A stretch of DNA of 64,000 bases from Euborellia annulipes (taxonomy: Eukaryota > Arthropoda > Insecta > Dermaptera > Anisolabididae). Of the stretch, positions 54,508-64,000 are shown piece by piece (the first letter of the stretch is position 1; each line of letters begins with the position of its first letter). The DNA lies in contig JAKCPI010004300.1 of assembly GCA_023213315.1 (NCBI GenBank), positions 124,001-188,000 on the forward strand. Direction: 5' to 3'. A model generated the notes under the pieces. It did no database searches, was not told where the DNA came from, and saw nothing but the letters and a program-made list of their open reading frames with translations. Both the position numbers and the translations under genes were made by a program.

Positions 54508-55668
54508 AAATCTGGTGTGACTGGCACAGCACACAACTTCAATGCTTGCCATGGTAACAGAATATAAATATTTTCCCATACTTAAAAATTTTATTACATC
54601 TTGAGTTTTAATATATCGTTTTTTTTTTTTAAGTTTTATCGGTATCTTAGGCCATATAGACTTTGACGATACTTAATTCATTTAATTATGAAAATAAGAG
54701 AGGATCGTGATAACCTCTGCGGAAAATTTATAAATGAATAAATTTTGTTTTTAAAATCACATAAAAAACTGGTTATTTCCTGACCCCCAAATTAAATAAT
54801 ATATGATATAACCTGAGGCAAGGCCAAAACAAATTGTAAAAATAGCATAATAAAAGATCATTTAATCCAAATTTAAAGGTATTAGAAACAAAAAAAAAAT
54901 TGCAAAAATTTATCGCTTACAAGAATATCATTTACTAATTTAAAATATTTTTATTTCTCAATATTGTATTGCAAATTCCAATTAAAATAAAATAGTTTTT
55001 ACTTTCTCTTGCCTAATTTAACGATTGAAAGTATTGTGATCGTGTCAAAAATTCGATATTCAGATTTTGATAGAAATATACGTTTTGAAGATCCAAAAAA
55101 GTGGATCTCGTAAAATGATGAATCTCTCTCTCTCTCTGTATGGTAGGCAAAAAATTATCATAAAAAGAAATACGAGGTTGAAATTTGATATTTAAGTTAG
55201 GCACTCCCCTGGCACATAAAACGAACAAAAATTTTAGCCTATATTCAAGAGTTTCCACATACTTTCCAATACTTTCATCATATGGGGCAATTAATGGAAA
55301 ATGAATAATTTTTGTTTTAAATTATACATGCTCAGTTGTGAATTTTTGAATATAAAAGCCCCTCTAGGGTTCACGAGTTATTATTCGAAAAATCTAAGTG
55401 GATTGGTCATTTAAGCTGCTTAGTTTTCAGCAACTAAACGTAAATTCATGCAACTCATGGTATATTTTGAAAGGCAATAATATATGAATTATTTATTTTC
55501 TTTTGAATAAAATTTCTTTCATATTGACAGGAAGAATTCTGCGATGGGGGGGGGGGGGGGTCGAAAAGATGATCGATCAATAGATAGAGGCGACTCAAAG
55601 AAAATTTCAAACTAATAAAAATACTAACCACAAGTAAAAATTAAAAAAGCATCAGAGAATGATGTTAA

Positions 55669-56066
55669 GATGCGCGTCTCGGGGTCCTAATTTTGGGAGA
55701 TTCCAGCGACCACAATTTTGAAGCTATCGACCTCAATTTTTTTTTTTAATTAAAGCTATTTAAAATATCTACAACTTATAGAAGCCCTTTTTTTGATTTT
55801 CGAAAAAATAAAAAATTTTTTTTAGATTAATCGCATAAAATAAAAGATATTTTTAAAAAAATCGCTCTATAACTTATAGATAATTAAATCAGTAATCATT
55901 GTGTTAAAAAATAATTAATTTTTTACTCTTAATTAATTAGCTGGAAACTTTCAAATGAAATGGAATAAATCTCTTGTATTCCTATGGGAAAAACTAACGC
56001 CATCTTTTGCCGCCTAGAGTAACTCGGTAGTCAATCGTGTTCTAACGGCTTTTCGAGACGCCCACC
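55669..56066. mobile_element. piggyBac-like short element
   Basis: Flanked by TTAA at 55665-55668 and 56067-56070. Ends GATGCGCGTCTCGGGG and, inward from the right, GGTGGGCGTCTCGAAA. TTAA targets and about 13-bp inverted ends point to piggyBac. No transposase. Confidence 0.7.
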
Positions 56067-56567
56067 TTAAGTAAGATTACTGATGAATCAAAATTGGGTG
56101 GATAGACTATTATAGTAGGTGAGTATCAATAGTTTTGTTTGTGATAATTACAAGATGCTGAAAATAAGCATTGTGAAGTATTTAAACACGAAACACCCCG
56201 TCCGTGTGGGAATGAGTTATGTAAACTCACGTATTTATCGTTTAAATCTCAAAGCAAAGTGAGCGTTGCAAAAGTAAGAAACCAATTATTACGTAGACAA
56301 TGTCGAGTAATTAAGGATTCTTTTCAAATGAAGAAAAAAAAGACCTTGGGCAGAAAAACATCTTAAGAGAAGAATTAAAAAAAAAAACGTCTCCTAAAAT
56401 ATCAATTTAATTAATTCATCTCTCTCTCTGTGACCGAGAAGTTAGAGATGTTGATATTTACAATCTTAAAGCCACACGCCTCGGGTTGTTATTTGGATAC
56501 GAGATCCACTATTTATATATAAGTGGATAGATGCGCCTGGCTCAAATCGTAAATAGAATATTTGAGT

Positions 56568-56831
56568 ATCGTGAAAGTCTATATTGCCTAAGGGCAAAAA
56601 CGTTTTCGAACAAAACGTTTTGTCCAAGAGCAAAACGTTTCGCTCAATGCCAACGTACACCGATTGAGCAAAACGCTCAATGGCAAAACATTTTGTTCAA
56701 TGATGTTGAATCATGTCCAATTGTGTTTTGCCTCTTCGGTGTGCATTGACCCATAGAAAAGCATTGAAAAAACAGTTTTAGGCACGATTAGTCAAAAACG
56801 TTTTTGCTCAAATGGTGTGCGTTCAGCCTAA
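56568..56831. mobile_element. AACG-rich inverted-repeat element, copy 1
   Basis: Contains many AAAACGTTTTG-like words. The right end CGTTTTTGCTCAAATGGTGT matches, inverted, the left end of copy 2 at 58653 (ACGCATACCAATTGAGCAAA). Confidence 0.65.
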
Positions 56832-57027
56832 GATGCTGAAAAAACTTGATTCCGGGCATCTGGAGGGGGGGGTTGTTGTTTCTGGACTGAGCGTTTTCTT
56901 TAAATTCATTTGAAGAAAATTTAGGAGATTTACTTAAATTTTTTTGTTGCAGTTAGTTGTTAGTGCATGTTGAAGAATAATTTTGTAGAAAATTATTTTC
57001 GGAGAATTTTATTGGAATGCCGACTGA

Positions 57028-57066
57028 GTTGCAATTTCGGTCATTAATCTAACCATCATCAGTCCT
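57028..57066 (-). ncRNA. Hammerhead-like motif, canonical 5' core
   Basis: GGA, CTGATGA, hairpin (GGT/ACC), GAAATTGC, later CCAATAAAATT. Stem III is not self-complementary, so a decayed copy. Confidence 0.4.
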
Positions 57067-57431
57067 TCAAAAAACATAAAAATAATTTTTTTAAATACAA
57101 CAAATATTTAATTTCATTGTTGATTTTTGTCTAATTATTATTGTTTTTTGTTTTTGTTTTTTTCTTCCCTTCTCAAATTGTAATTGCGGGTGTAATATTT
57201 GAGTATGTAATTAAGTAAATAAATTAAAGAAATATTTATTAGGAAAATTTAATCGTTACTTGGAATAATTTCAATCAATAGAAATTTTTTTTTATTGTTA
57301 TATATTGGTGTAGGTTAGCATTAGTCACGAAGAGCGAAAAAGCAGCCAGAATGAATAAATAATTATTTATTGACATTTTCATCGCATATCAAGGAGAAAT
57401 TATCAAAATGTCAGATTTTTTTTTTGTGCAG

Positions 57432-57523
57432 GTGGCATAACACAAAGATCGTATTTGTTAAGGAAGGACAAACAGTTCTGAATTGTGGTTTGGTGACCCA
57501 AAGCAATAAGAATGTCGCCCGTT
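57432..57523 (+). CDS. Candidate exon, unrecognised
   Basis: Between TTTTTTTGTGCAG and GTAAGT, 92 nt. The open frame reads WHNTKIVFVKEGQTVLNCGL and VTQSNKNVAR. Composition and splice sites look real; KEGQTVLNCG resembles an Ig-like or other extracellular strand, but I do not recognise the family. It is the only good coding signal between 51 and 64 kb. Confidence 0.4.
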
Positions 57524-58652
57524 GTAAGTCATATTAATATTTTCAATTACATCATTGTAATTGTTAATCTCTAATTTAAATTAAATAAAAAGTTTCGATT
57601 TTTTATAAAAAATTATTGGAAGAAAAGTAAAACAAAATACACACTTTTTTTCGAAATTAGAGAATTTGAAGGTTTACTCTAGTTTTTCAGTGGTATGAGG
57701 AAGGATTGAATAATTAGTAAAAATTATTGTTAGAAATTTTTATAAAATAATATTTTGTCAATTTGACCTTGTTGGTACACCTGCACAAACTTCAAAATTC
57801 ATCAACTCTAATTAATTTACATCTACAAAATTGGACGAAATGTAAAAATATTGAGAGCATTATTGAAGTCGGCATTGTTTCAGATTAGATTATTAATATT
57901 ATTGTTATTTTTAATAGACCACCTATTTAATCTAATAAAGATGAAAACAAACCAAATTTCGCATACTTTTTTTATCCTCCCCCCCCTCTTCTGATTAAAT
58001 GACTGCTTATTCCCTGTCTCAAATGAATCTATTTTTTATGAAGACCCTAATGTATAGAAACAACCTAAAGACACAATCTGATTACGAGAAAATCAATTAC
58101 GCCTGTAAATAGGCAACCATATCAACACTTTCTTAAATTTCTCAGACTTTTCTAAACAAAGGGGGAGGAGGATGCAAACGAAATGTAGCTAATTATAAGT
58201 TATTACAGTAATTTTATCCTTTGATTATCACACTATTAGGTGAAAATTATAATTAGGTTTAATACTAATAATTGCCGCTAATAAATAATTGAATAGACTA
58301 GGCAAATAATTAAGCTATATGTGTGCATTTAAATTGAATTAGAATGAATACCCCAATCATAATAATGAAAATATGAAGTTTAAAATAAAAACTCTGTTGT
58401 GACTAGTCACACCAGACTTTTTCCTTGCAACATAATAATGAAATTGTCTACAAGCTCGATGAGAAATCTGGCACCAAGTGTAATTTTACACCATAGTAAT
58501 AAAAGAGAAGGAAATTTAATTTGATAAAATTAATATTTGTTTTCAACAAACATCGACATACACAAAAAAAAATCATTGTGTGGTTTTATGAAACCACGAT
58601 GAAAGTGAAACTTTTTTCGGATCGTAGGTATTTAACTGAAAATCATTCGATT

Positions 58653-58870
58653 TAAGGTGAACGCATACCAATTGAGCAAAAACGCTCTTGGACAAAACGT
58701 TTTTTACTAATCGTGCTTAAAACTGTTTTTTCAATGCGTTTCTATGGGGCAACGCACACCAAGGAGGCAAAACACAATTGAGCATGATTCGACATCATTG
58801 AACAAAATGTTATGCCTTTGAGCAAAACAATGAATCGCAAAACATTTTGCTGAATGGCAAAATTCCCGGG
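58653..58870. mobile_element. AACG-rich inverted-repeat element, copy 2
   Basis: Inverted relative to copy 1 at 56568-56831; the two bracket the candidate exon at 57432. Shares GCACGATTAGT-type and AACACAATTG words. Confidence 0.65.
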
Positions 58871-59035
58871 ACACAGCTGCCAGGTAAAATAAAAAAAACT
58901 TTATATTCTGTCGCCGACGTTTCGAGAGCTAGTCGCACTCATCTTCAGAGCACGCAGATGTCATTGCCACTCTCGAAATATCGGCGAGAGAATATAGTTT
59001 TTTATTTTACCTGGCTGCTGTGTCCCAGGAAAGCT
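58863..59035. mobile_element. Inverted-arm element with hammerhead-like motif
   Basis: The left arm GGACACAGCTGCCAGGTAAA...TATATTCTGTCGCCGA is inverted at the right as TCGGCGAGAGAATATA...TTTACCTGGCTGCTGTGTCC. The motif at 58913-58951 (minus) lies between them: GCT, CTGAAGA, hairpin GAG/CTC, GAAACGTC, GGC. Confidence 0.65.
58913..58951 (-). ncRNA. Hammerhead-ribozyme-like motif, ACGT type
   Basis: Core CTGAAGA and GAAA intact; stem I GCT/GGC (one G-T); stem III ACGT; cleavage triplet GTC. Stem II is weaker than in other copies. Followed by TATAAAG. Confidence 0.5.
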
Positions 59036-59039
59036 CCCG

Positions 59040-60090
59040 TCCTCTTCTAATTGAATTAGCCATCAAACGCGTGCTTAATTTATAAATATGGAACGGAAAA
59101 GAGCAAGTACAGGTGCAGCAAATAAAGAGAGCCTTCGGATGCCAAATGCCGAAAGGGAGACGTTTCGGACAAAATTTTAAAAATAAAGCGACAATAGCGT
59201 AGTAAAGAAACGTAGTGTGAGTCGTCGGTGACGTCATGTAATGCGACATGCGATAGATGGACGAAAAAATTTGAGGCGATGGAAAAAGTTTCACTTTAAT
59301 AAATTCTAGACGTATACAATACAAAGATAACTGATGATTAATTATGAAAGCAACTCGATGCTTACATGTGTCTCTCTATATGTATTTTGAATATCTCTTT
59401 AATGAATTTATAGTTGGTCTGCTTTGGTCCCTTAGTGGAGACATCTTAAGACTGAGAGCGTTTGCTTGTTTATGATTCCCGGGAGACATCGACAACGATG
59501 TGACCTGAATTCGCAAAAAAAAAAGTCGGGGGGCGGTGTTGCACAGAAAGGAGACCGGAATTGGCGGATGTGACGTTCTTAAGGCATGTTTCCCTGTATT
59601 GTTTTTGTTGACGGCCTTGGATCAGGAAAAGAAACGAGACAGACGTTCGTCGCATTGGGACAATTAATTATTCGCATTGTCACTAAAGAAAAAAAATGCA
59701 TAGGAAATTAATAAATTTATTGTCAATTGTGAAATAGTAGGAGGCCTCTCTTAATAAATTAGTTATTATTATTGAATTTACATGCGTATTAGTTATTATT
59801 TATTGAGTAAATGAGTTTCATTTCACGTCCTTGGGGTGGATAAAATTTAAAAAAAAAATAGATGTGTAAGTGTAATGGTGTTTTTGTGTATCTCCGGTTG
59901 TTTCACATCTAGTCAACTAGCAAACTTATCCGACTAGTAGCAAATCATCGATACAGTAAACAAATCCACGCTTAACCTTGGAGTTAAAAAAATGAGTTTT
60001 TTACAAATAAGTAGCGATCTGAGATATAAGTAAAGTTTTGTGAAGTTTGCAACTTATTGTAATAAAGGCATAATTTTCAAAAATTAAAAA
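59040..60090. other. No gene seen
   Basis: Mixed sequence; short frames on the minus strand around 59470-59655 have no family pattern or matching splice sites. 61121-62460 likewise holds only AT-rich and G-run sequence, apart from a hAT interior fragment at 61017-61120. Confidence 0.3.
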
Positions 60091-60099
60091 TAATTAATT

Positions 60100-60275
60100 A
60101 AAGACCCCCGGGTCTTGTTGTATTGGTTAGCATGCTGGCCATTTGTACCAAGGGTCGCGGGTTCGCATTCCGTCCCAAGACAGAAATTGAATTGGCTACC
60201 AATCAATTTAAATAAATAGGGTCGGGTTCTAAATGACAATAGTTGCCGAAAAAGACGTTAAATAAAAAATAATTA
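60100..60275 (+). repeat. tRNA-derived SINE, family 1
   Basis: Head TTGTATTGGTTAGCATGCTGG with B-box-like GCGGGTTCGCATTCC, body GGTTCTAAATGACAATAGTT and GCCGAAAAAGACG, then an A-rich tail into which the next repeat inserted. Confidence 0.7.
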
Positions 60276-60281
60276 AAAAAA

Positions 60282-60957
60282 TCTGGTGTGACTGGCGCAC
60301 AGCACACAACTTTCTCTTACCTTCGGTAATCGAAAGTTGTGTACTGTGCTTGTCTCACCAGATTTTTTGTGTCGACATGTATTTAGTTTCCGACAGTACG
60401 GTACATTCGATTTTCAAGATGTAAAATTTATAAGTATGGCGAAATATTTATATTTTGTTACCATAGCAACCATAGGAGAAATTCCTATCTTTCCTATGAA
60501 GAACAAGAGTAAAGTGGTATTCAGAAGATTTCAATCACAAAATGAGAATATACATTTTATAGAGAATCTAAAAAATAATTGATTTTTGAATTTTAAAAAA
60601 AATCGTTGGAGCAAATTTTGAGAAAATCGAAAAAAACTGAAAAAGTGCATCAGTAAAGTACTAGTACTCTTTGGCTGATTTTGATTAAAAGCTTCGTGTC
60701 ACGTCCCATGGGGGTGCCTAACTTAAATATAAAATTTCAACTTCCTAGCTCTTTTCGTTCTTGAGATATTTTGTTCACAGACAGACACACAGACAGACAG
60801 ACACACAGACAGACAGACCATGTCGCGAAAACCACTTTTTTTGTTTCAGGGGCCTCAAAACGTGTATATCCATCAAAATCTCGACATCGAATTTTTGACA
60901 TGAAACCAATACTTTCTCTCTCTATATATTAACATATATATAGAGGTACGAGAAAGT
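60282..60957 (+). repeat. Hairpin-capped repeat, full-length
   Basis: TCTGGTGTGACTGGCGCACA to GTACGAGAAAGT, with an (ACAG)n run at about 60780-60815. It landed in the A-tail of the SINE. Confidence 0.75.
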
Positions 60958-62510
60958 AAAAATTAATAATTTAAAAAATTTCAAAAAAAATAAATAAATA
61001 AACAAGGCTTGATTTATAGGGCCATGAATCAAATTTGGAGGGATGAAAAAGAATATTTTAGCCTTAACATTTATTCAGAAGGTCTAGAGAAGAGAAAAGT
61101 TAAAAAACATTAACATTTGGATCCAAGGGGGGGAGGGGGGATGTGGGGGAGAATTTTGTCGCCTAAAATGCAAAAAAATCATTAAAAATGATTGATTTTT
61201 TCTGATTTTTTCCCAATTTTTTCACTGATTTTCTACGTATTCCAGCTGACAGACCCGCCTCACCCTTCCTTAAACATCCCTCAACTAAAAAAAAATATAT
61301 AGGTTAAAGCGGGTGGGGTGTGAGCGATTCCGAGGCCCTTACAAGAAGAAAGAAGATTCACAGCCCCTCGCTGCACAGTTGGTCAAATTCGCAAATATGC
61401 GGCTATAACTTTCATTTTTTTGGGCTGATCTTTATAAATTTAAAGTTAAATATACGGATTTTTCTATGTCCTTCAATATTTTCATATTTTATCTAAAGGG
61501 GTAGAAATTACTTCTTGTCAAAGTTTGAAAAAAATTATAATCTATGAAGTATAAAGTTACGCTTTTGTAAATAAATTAGGAAAAATATGACATTTATAAA
61601 AACCAAATTTATTTAAAGAAAAATTTACATGGGGTAGACTACTCTTTACCCAAGGGGCAAAAAATTGCTTAAGAAATTTTGTAGAGTGGGAAAATAACTT
61701 GGGAGGGAGGGGGTGGTCTTTAAACAAACAGAAATAAAATTAATTTTTATATAAAAGATGAGAAAAACAAATGCAATTTTATTTATTCATTTATTTTAAT
61801 AATTGAATGTGAATTAATGAATATCTATAAGGGGATGCGTGAGCCGAGGGGGATCGAATTATATCTAAAACTACAAACAAAGGAAATATATTCATGAAAC
61901 GAAGAACGGATTTACAGGCTTGTGGCATGTTACGACACAGAAACGTAAGCAAATTAAAAAAAATCATCTGAATTTTTACACTTATAATTAGGGGAGGCGA
62001 GTGGAGAAACTGCTTAAGAAAATCAGGCATTCAGACAGTGAAAAAGAAAATTCCACCTCCAAAAATGTCACTTATTACTAGGCCACTGACGAGAGATAAA
62101 AGTTTAGGAATTTATATTTTCAATTATTTAATAATAATTTCTTAATAAATATTATAGGAGAGCTAAATTCTCTGTTAGAGGGGTGGAGGGTGAGGAGGGA
62201 GGGAAAGAAATCATTGCTTAAATGTAAAAAATTTACAAAAAAAATAATTTTCTATTTTCATTTTCATTTTTAAAGGAAAAAACTATTTTGTTTATTGGAA
62301 GGGGTGATTTACACCCTTTCTCACCCTCCCTCTGGGGTACACGAATTCATCATAGAGTTATATTTAAATAAATGGATAATTTTATCATTAAATTATAAGA
62401 GAAAAATAAAATACAAAATTACTTTAATTCGTTATGCAAATGAGATGTGAAAATATTCATTACCTTATAAAAAAAACTAGCCGCGCCGCCCGCCTTCGGC
62501 GGGCTCCGCG

Positions 62511-62888
62511 TCTAGCCAGGGGGCTTCGCCCCCTGGACCCCACCAGCTGGCTCTGGCCCGCCTGCGGCGGACCCTCGCCTTTTCTTATGAGAAACGGGCT
62601 GGCGTCTGAACAGGGGGCTACGCCCCCCTGGACCCCCGCCAGCTGGCTCGGGCCCGCCTGCGGCGGGCCCTCGCCTTTCTTAATTATGAGAAACGGGCTG
62701 GCGTCTAGACAGGGGGCTACGCCCCCTGGACCCCCCGCCAGCTGGCTCGGGCCCGCCTGCGGCGGACCCTCGCCTTTTCTTAATTATGAGAAACGGGCTG
62801 GCGTCTAGACAGGGGGGCTACGCCCCCCTGGACCCCCCATCAGCTGGCTCGGGCCCGCCTGCGGCGGACCCTCGCCTTTTCTTAATTA
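62511..62888 (+). repeat. GC-rich minisatellite, four 94-100-bp units
   Basis: Units start at 62511, 62605, 62704 and 62804. Each has CAGGGGGCTACGCCCCCTG and GGGCCCGCCTGCGGCGG, both able to form hairpins, then CCTCGCCTTTTCTTAATTAT and GAGAAACGGGCTGGCGTCT. One long frame crosses it, but only because the units are near multiples of three and GC-rich. Confidence 0.85.
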
Positions 62889-63154
62889 TGAAAAGAAAAT
62901 TATTATTACTAACAACTAAGTATTCCAGTCCAGTGCCTGCTTGAGGATTTGTTTACATTCAAAGAATACACAACTGCAAAGAATACTTAAATATTTCTCT
63001 AAACATTTCCTATGGGAGAAATCGTAACTTTAGCAATTAATAACTCAAAAGTTATAGGAATTTCGGGACCCGAGTATTTTTCCGGGACTCTCCATAACGT
63101 CCTTTATAAGACTGCAAAATTTCGTTTCAAAATTCCAACGGGAAGTTGGTCAAA

Positions 63155-63222
63155 CAGAGCGTGACAGACGGACGGACAGACGGACGGACAGACGGACGGA
63201 CAGACGGACAGACGGACACACC
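63155..63222 (+). repeat. (ACGGACAG)n microsatellite
   Basis: GACGGACAGACG-type repeats after CAAACAGAGCGTGACAGACG. This kind of run closes several repeat families here and probably marks the 3' part of an element starting before 62900. Confidence 0.7.
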
Positions 63223-63534
63223 GCAATTATTATATATAATATAGATAATTGTGAGATTTAATTTTTTCATTTTTTAAATTGATAAAAAATAATTTAAAAT
63301 GATTCAAATCTTCAATTTCTAAATAAATATTGTTCACTATTTCGGTTGTGAATTCAGGAGTCACTAGGAGAGTTCACTATTTCAATTGTGAATTCAGGAG
63401 TCACTATCTTAAATAGTGAGATTTTCACTATTTCATTTTTAGAGAGTAGGAGGTTGAAATTTTATATTTAAGTTATAGGACGTGACACTAGTGGCGGATT
63501 AATGCAATTTTGTCGGGGGGGGGGCGGTTTTTTT

Positions 63535-63630
63535 TTTATTTTTTTTATTTAAGGACTTTGTCGGCATCAATAGCCATTTAGACCCCTTTCCTATTTATTT
63601 AAATTGATTGATAACAAATTCAATTGAAAT
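63535..63630 (-). repeat. SINE family 1 tail
   Basis: Minus strand: GGGGTCTAAATGGCTATTGA, TGCCGACAAAGTCCTTAAAT and A-run. The rest to 64000 is AT-rich without recognisable features. Confidence 0.6.
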
Positions 63631-64000
63631 TAAAGAGCGGAAATCATAATTTCTTTTTTTTTTTTTTTTTTATTTGACCCTTTTCGGCCAGAGGCTATTG
63701 GGTTATACAAGATGATTACTAAAGTATACAAAATATATATATACAAAATATAAAAAATAAATACACAACTACAAAGAATACTTCAAGAGCCATCAGAAGA
63801 GACAGTTAAAGCCATAGCCCAATATTTCATTCACAATCGAATAACAATTTGATAAACTTTTAATTGTGAACTATTTACTATTTATACGTATATTATTGTA
63901 ATTCTTTATATTCATACGTATATACACTTTAATATTTATTACTAACTCCTCTAATTTGATAGGTATATATATTCATAATCTGTATTCTTTAGCATATTGT

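Noticed and set aside
62434..62808. A 124-codon frame across the GC-rich array
   Set aside because: It follows the minisatellite units and reads repetitive low-complexity protein; no start context or family.

Overview
The window looks like one piece of an animal nuclear genome, very AT-rich, full of introns and heavily loaded with transposable elements. The protein-coding exons fit an arthropod. A crustacean is my guess from the repeat style, but the sequence does not settle this.

Three host genes can be read by their exons. (1) At 1-3435 on the plus strand lies the 3' half of the gene for the mu subunit of adaptor complex AP-3: five coding exons, all with phase-0 introns, ending in a proper stop. 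(2) At 28463-34843 on the minus strand lies a complete 12-exon gene for phosphoacetylglucosamine mutase (PGM3/AGM1), 552 residues, with all four active-site motifs. (3) At 39672-50998 on the minus strand lie six exons of a single-pass membrane protein with a Pro/Ala-rich ectodomain and a short cytoplasmic tail. Its first exon or exons lie upstream, outside what I could identify. There are also isolated exon-like pieces at 9613-9748, 11095-11194 and 57432-57523.

From about 5.2 to 27.9 kb lies an unusual domain built from repeated modules. At least six copies of a Ty3/Gypsy Gag-like fragment, each behind the same splice-acceptor-like sequence, are mixed with copies of a second exon-like module that has both acceptor and donor. 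The left copies (5.2-9.4 kb) are on the plus strand and the right copies (14.4-27.7 kb) on the minus strand, so the domain is a broken inverted duplication. Comparing copies gives 'before and after' views of several insertions.

The most interesting signal is a dispersed set of hammerhead-ribozyme-like motifs. They have a CTGANGA core, a hairpin, GAAA, then the self-complementary ATAT or ACGT, and flanking stem-I arms that change together between copies. Most sit directly in front of an AATAAA-like sequence, and several are in inverted-pair elements. This matches what is known of Penelope-like elements. One such element (6264-7124) has a 13-bp target duplication, and its empty site survives at 26664-26676.

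The rest is a layered record of transposons: hAT elements with clear 8-bp target duplications, Tc1/mariner, pogo and piggyBac-like short elements, a mariner pseudogene, an I/Jockey-type LINE fragment, four SINE families, and a hairpin-capped repeat that always lands in A-tracts. There are also minisatellites, one inside a hAT element inside a repeat inside PGM3 intron 4. I saw no CRISPR array, rRNA gene or convincing functional tRNA gene.
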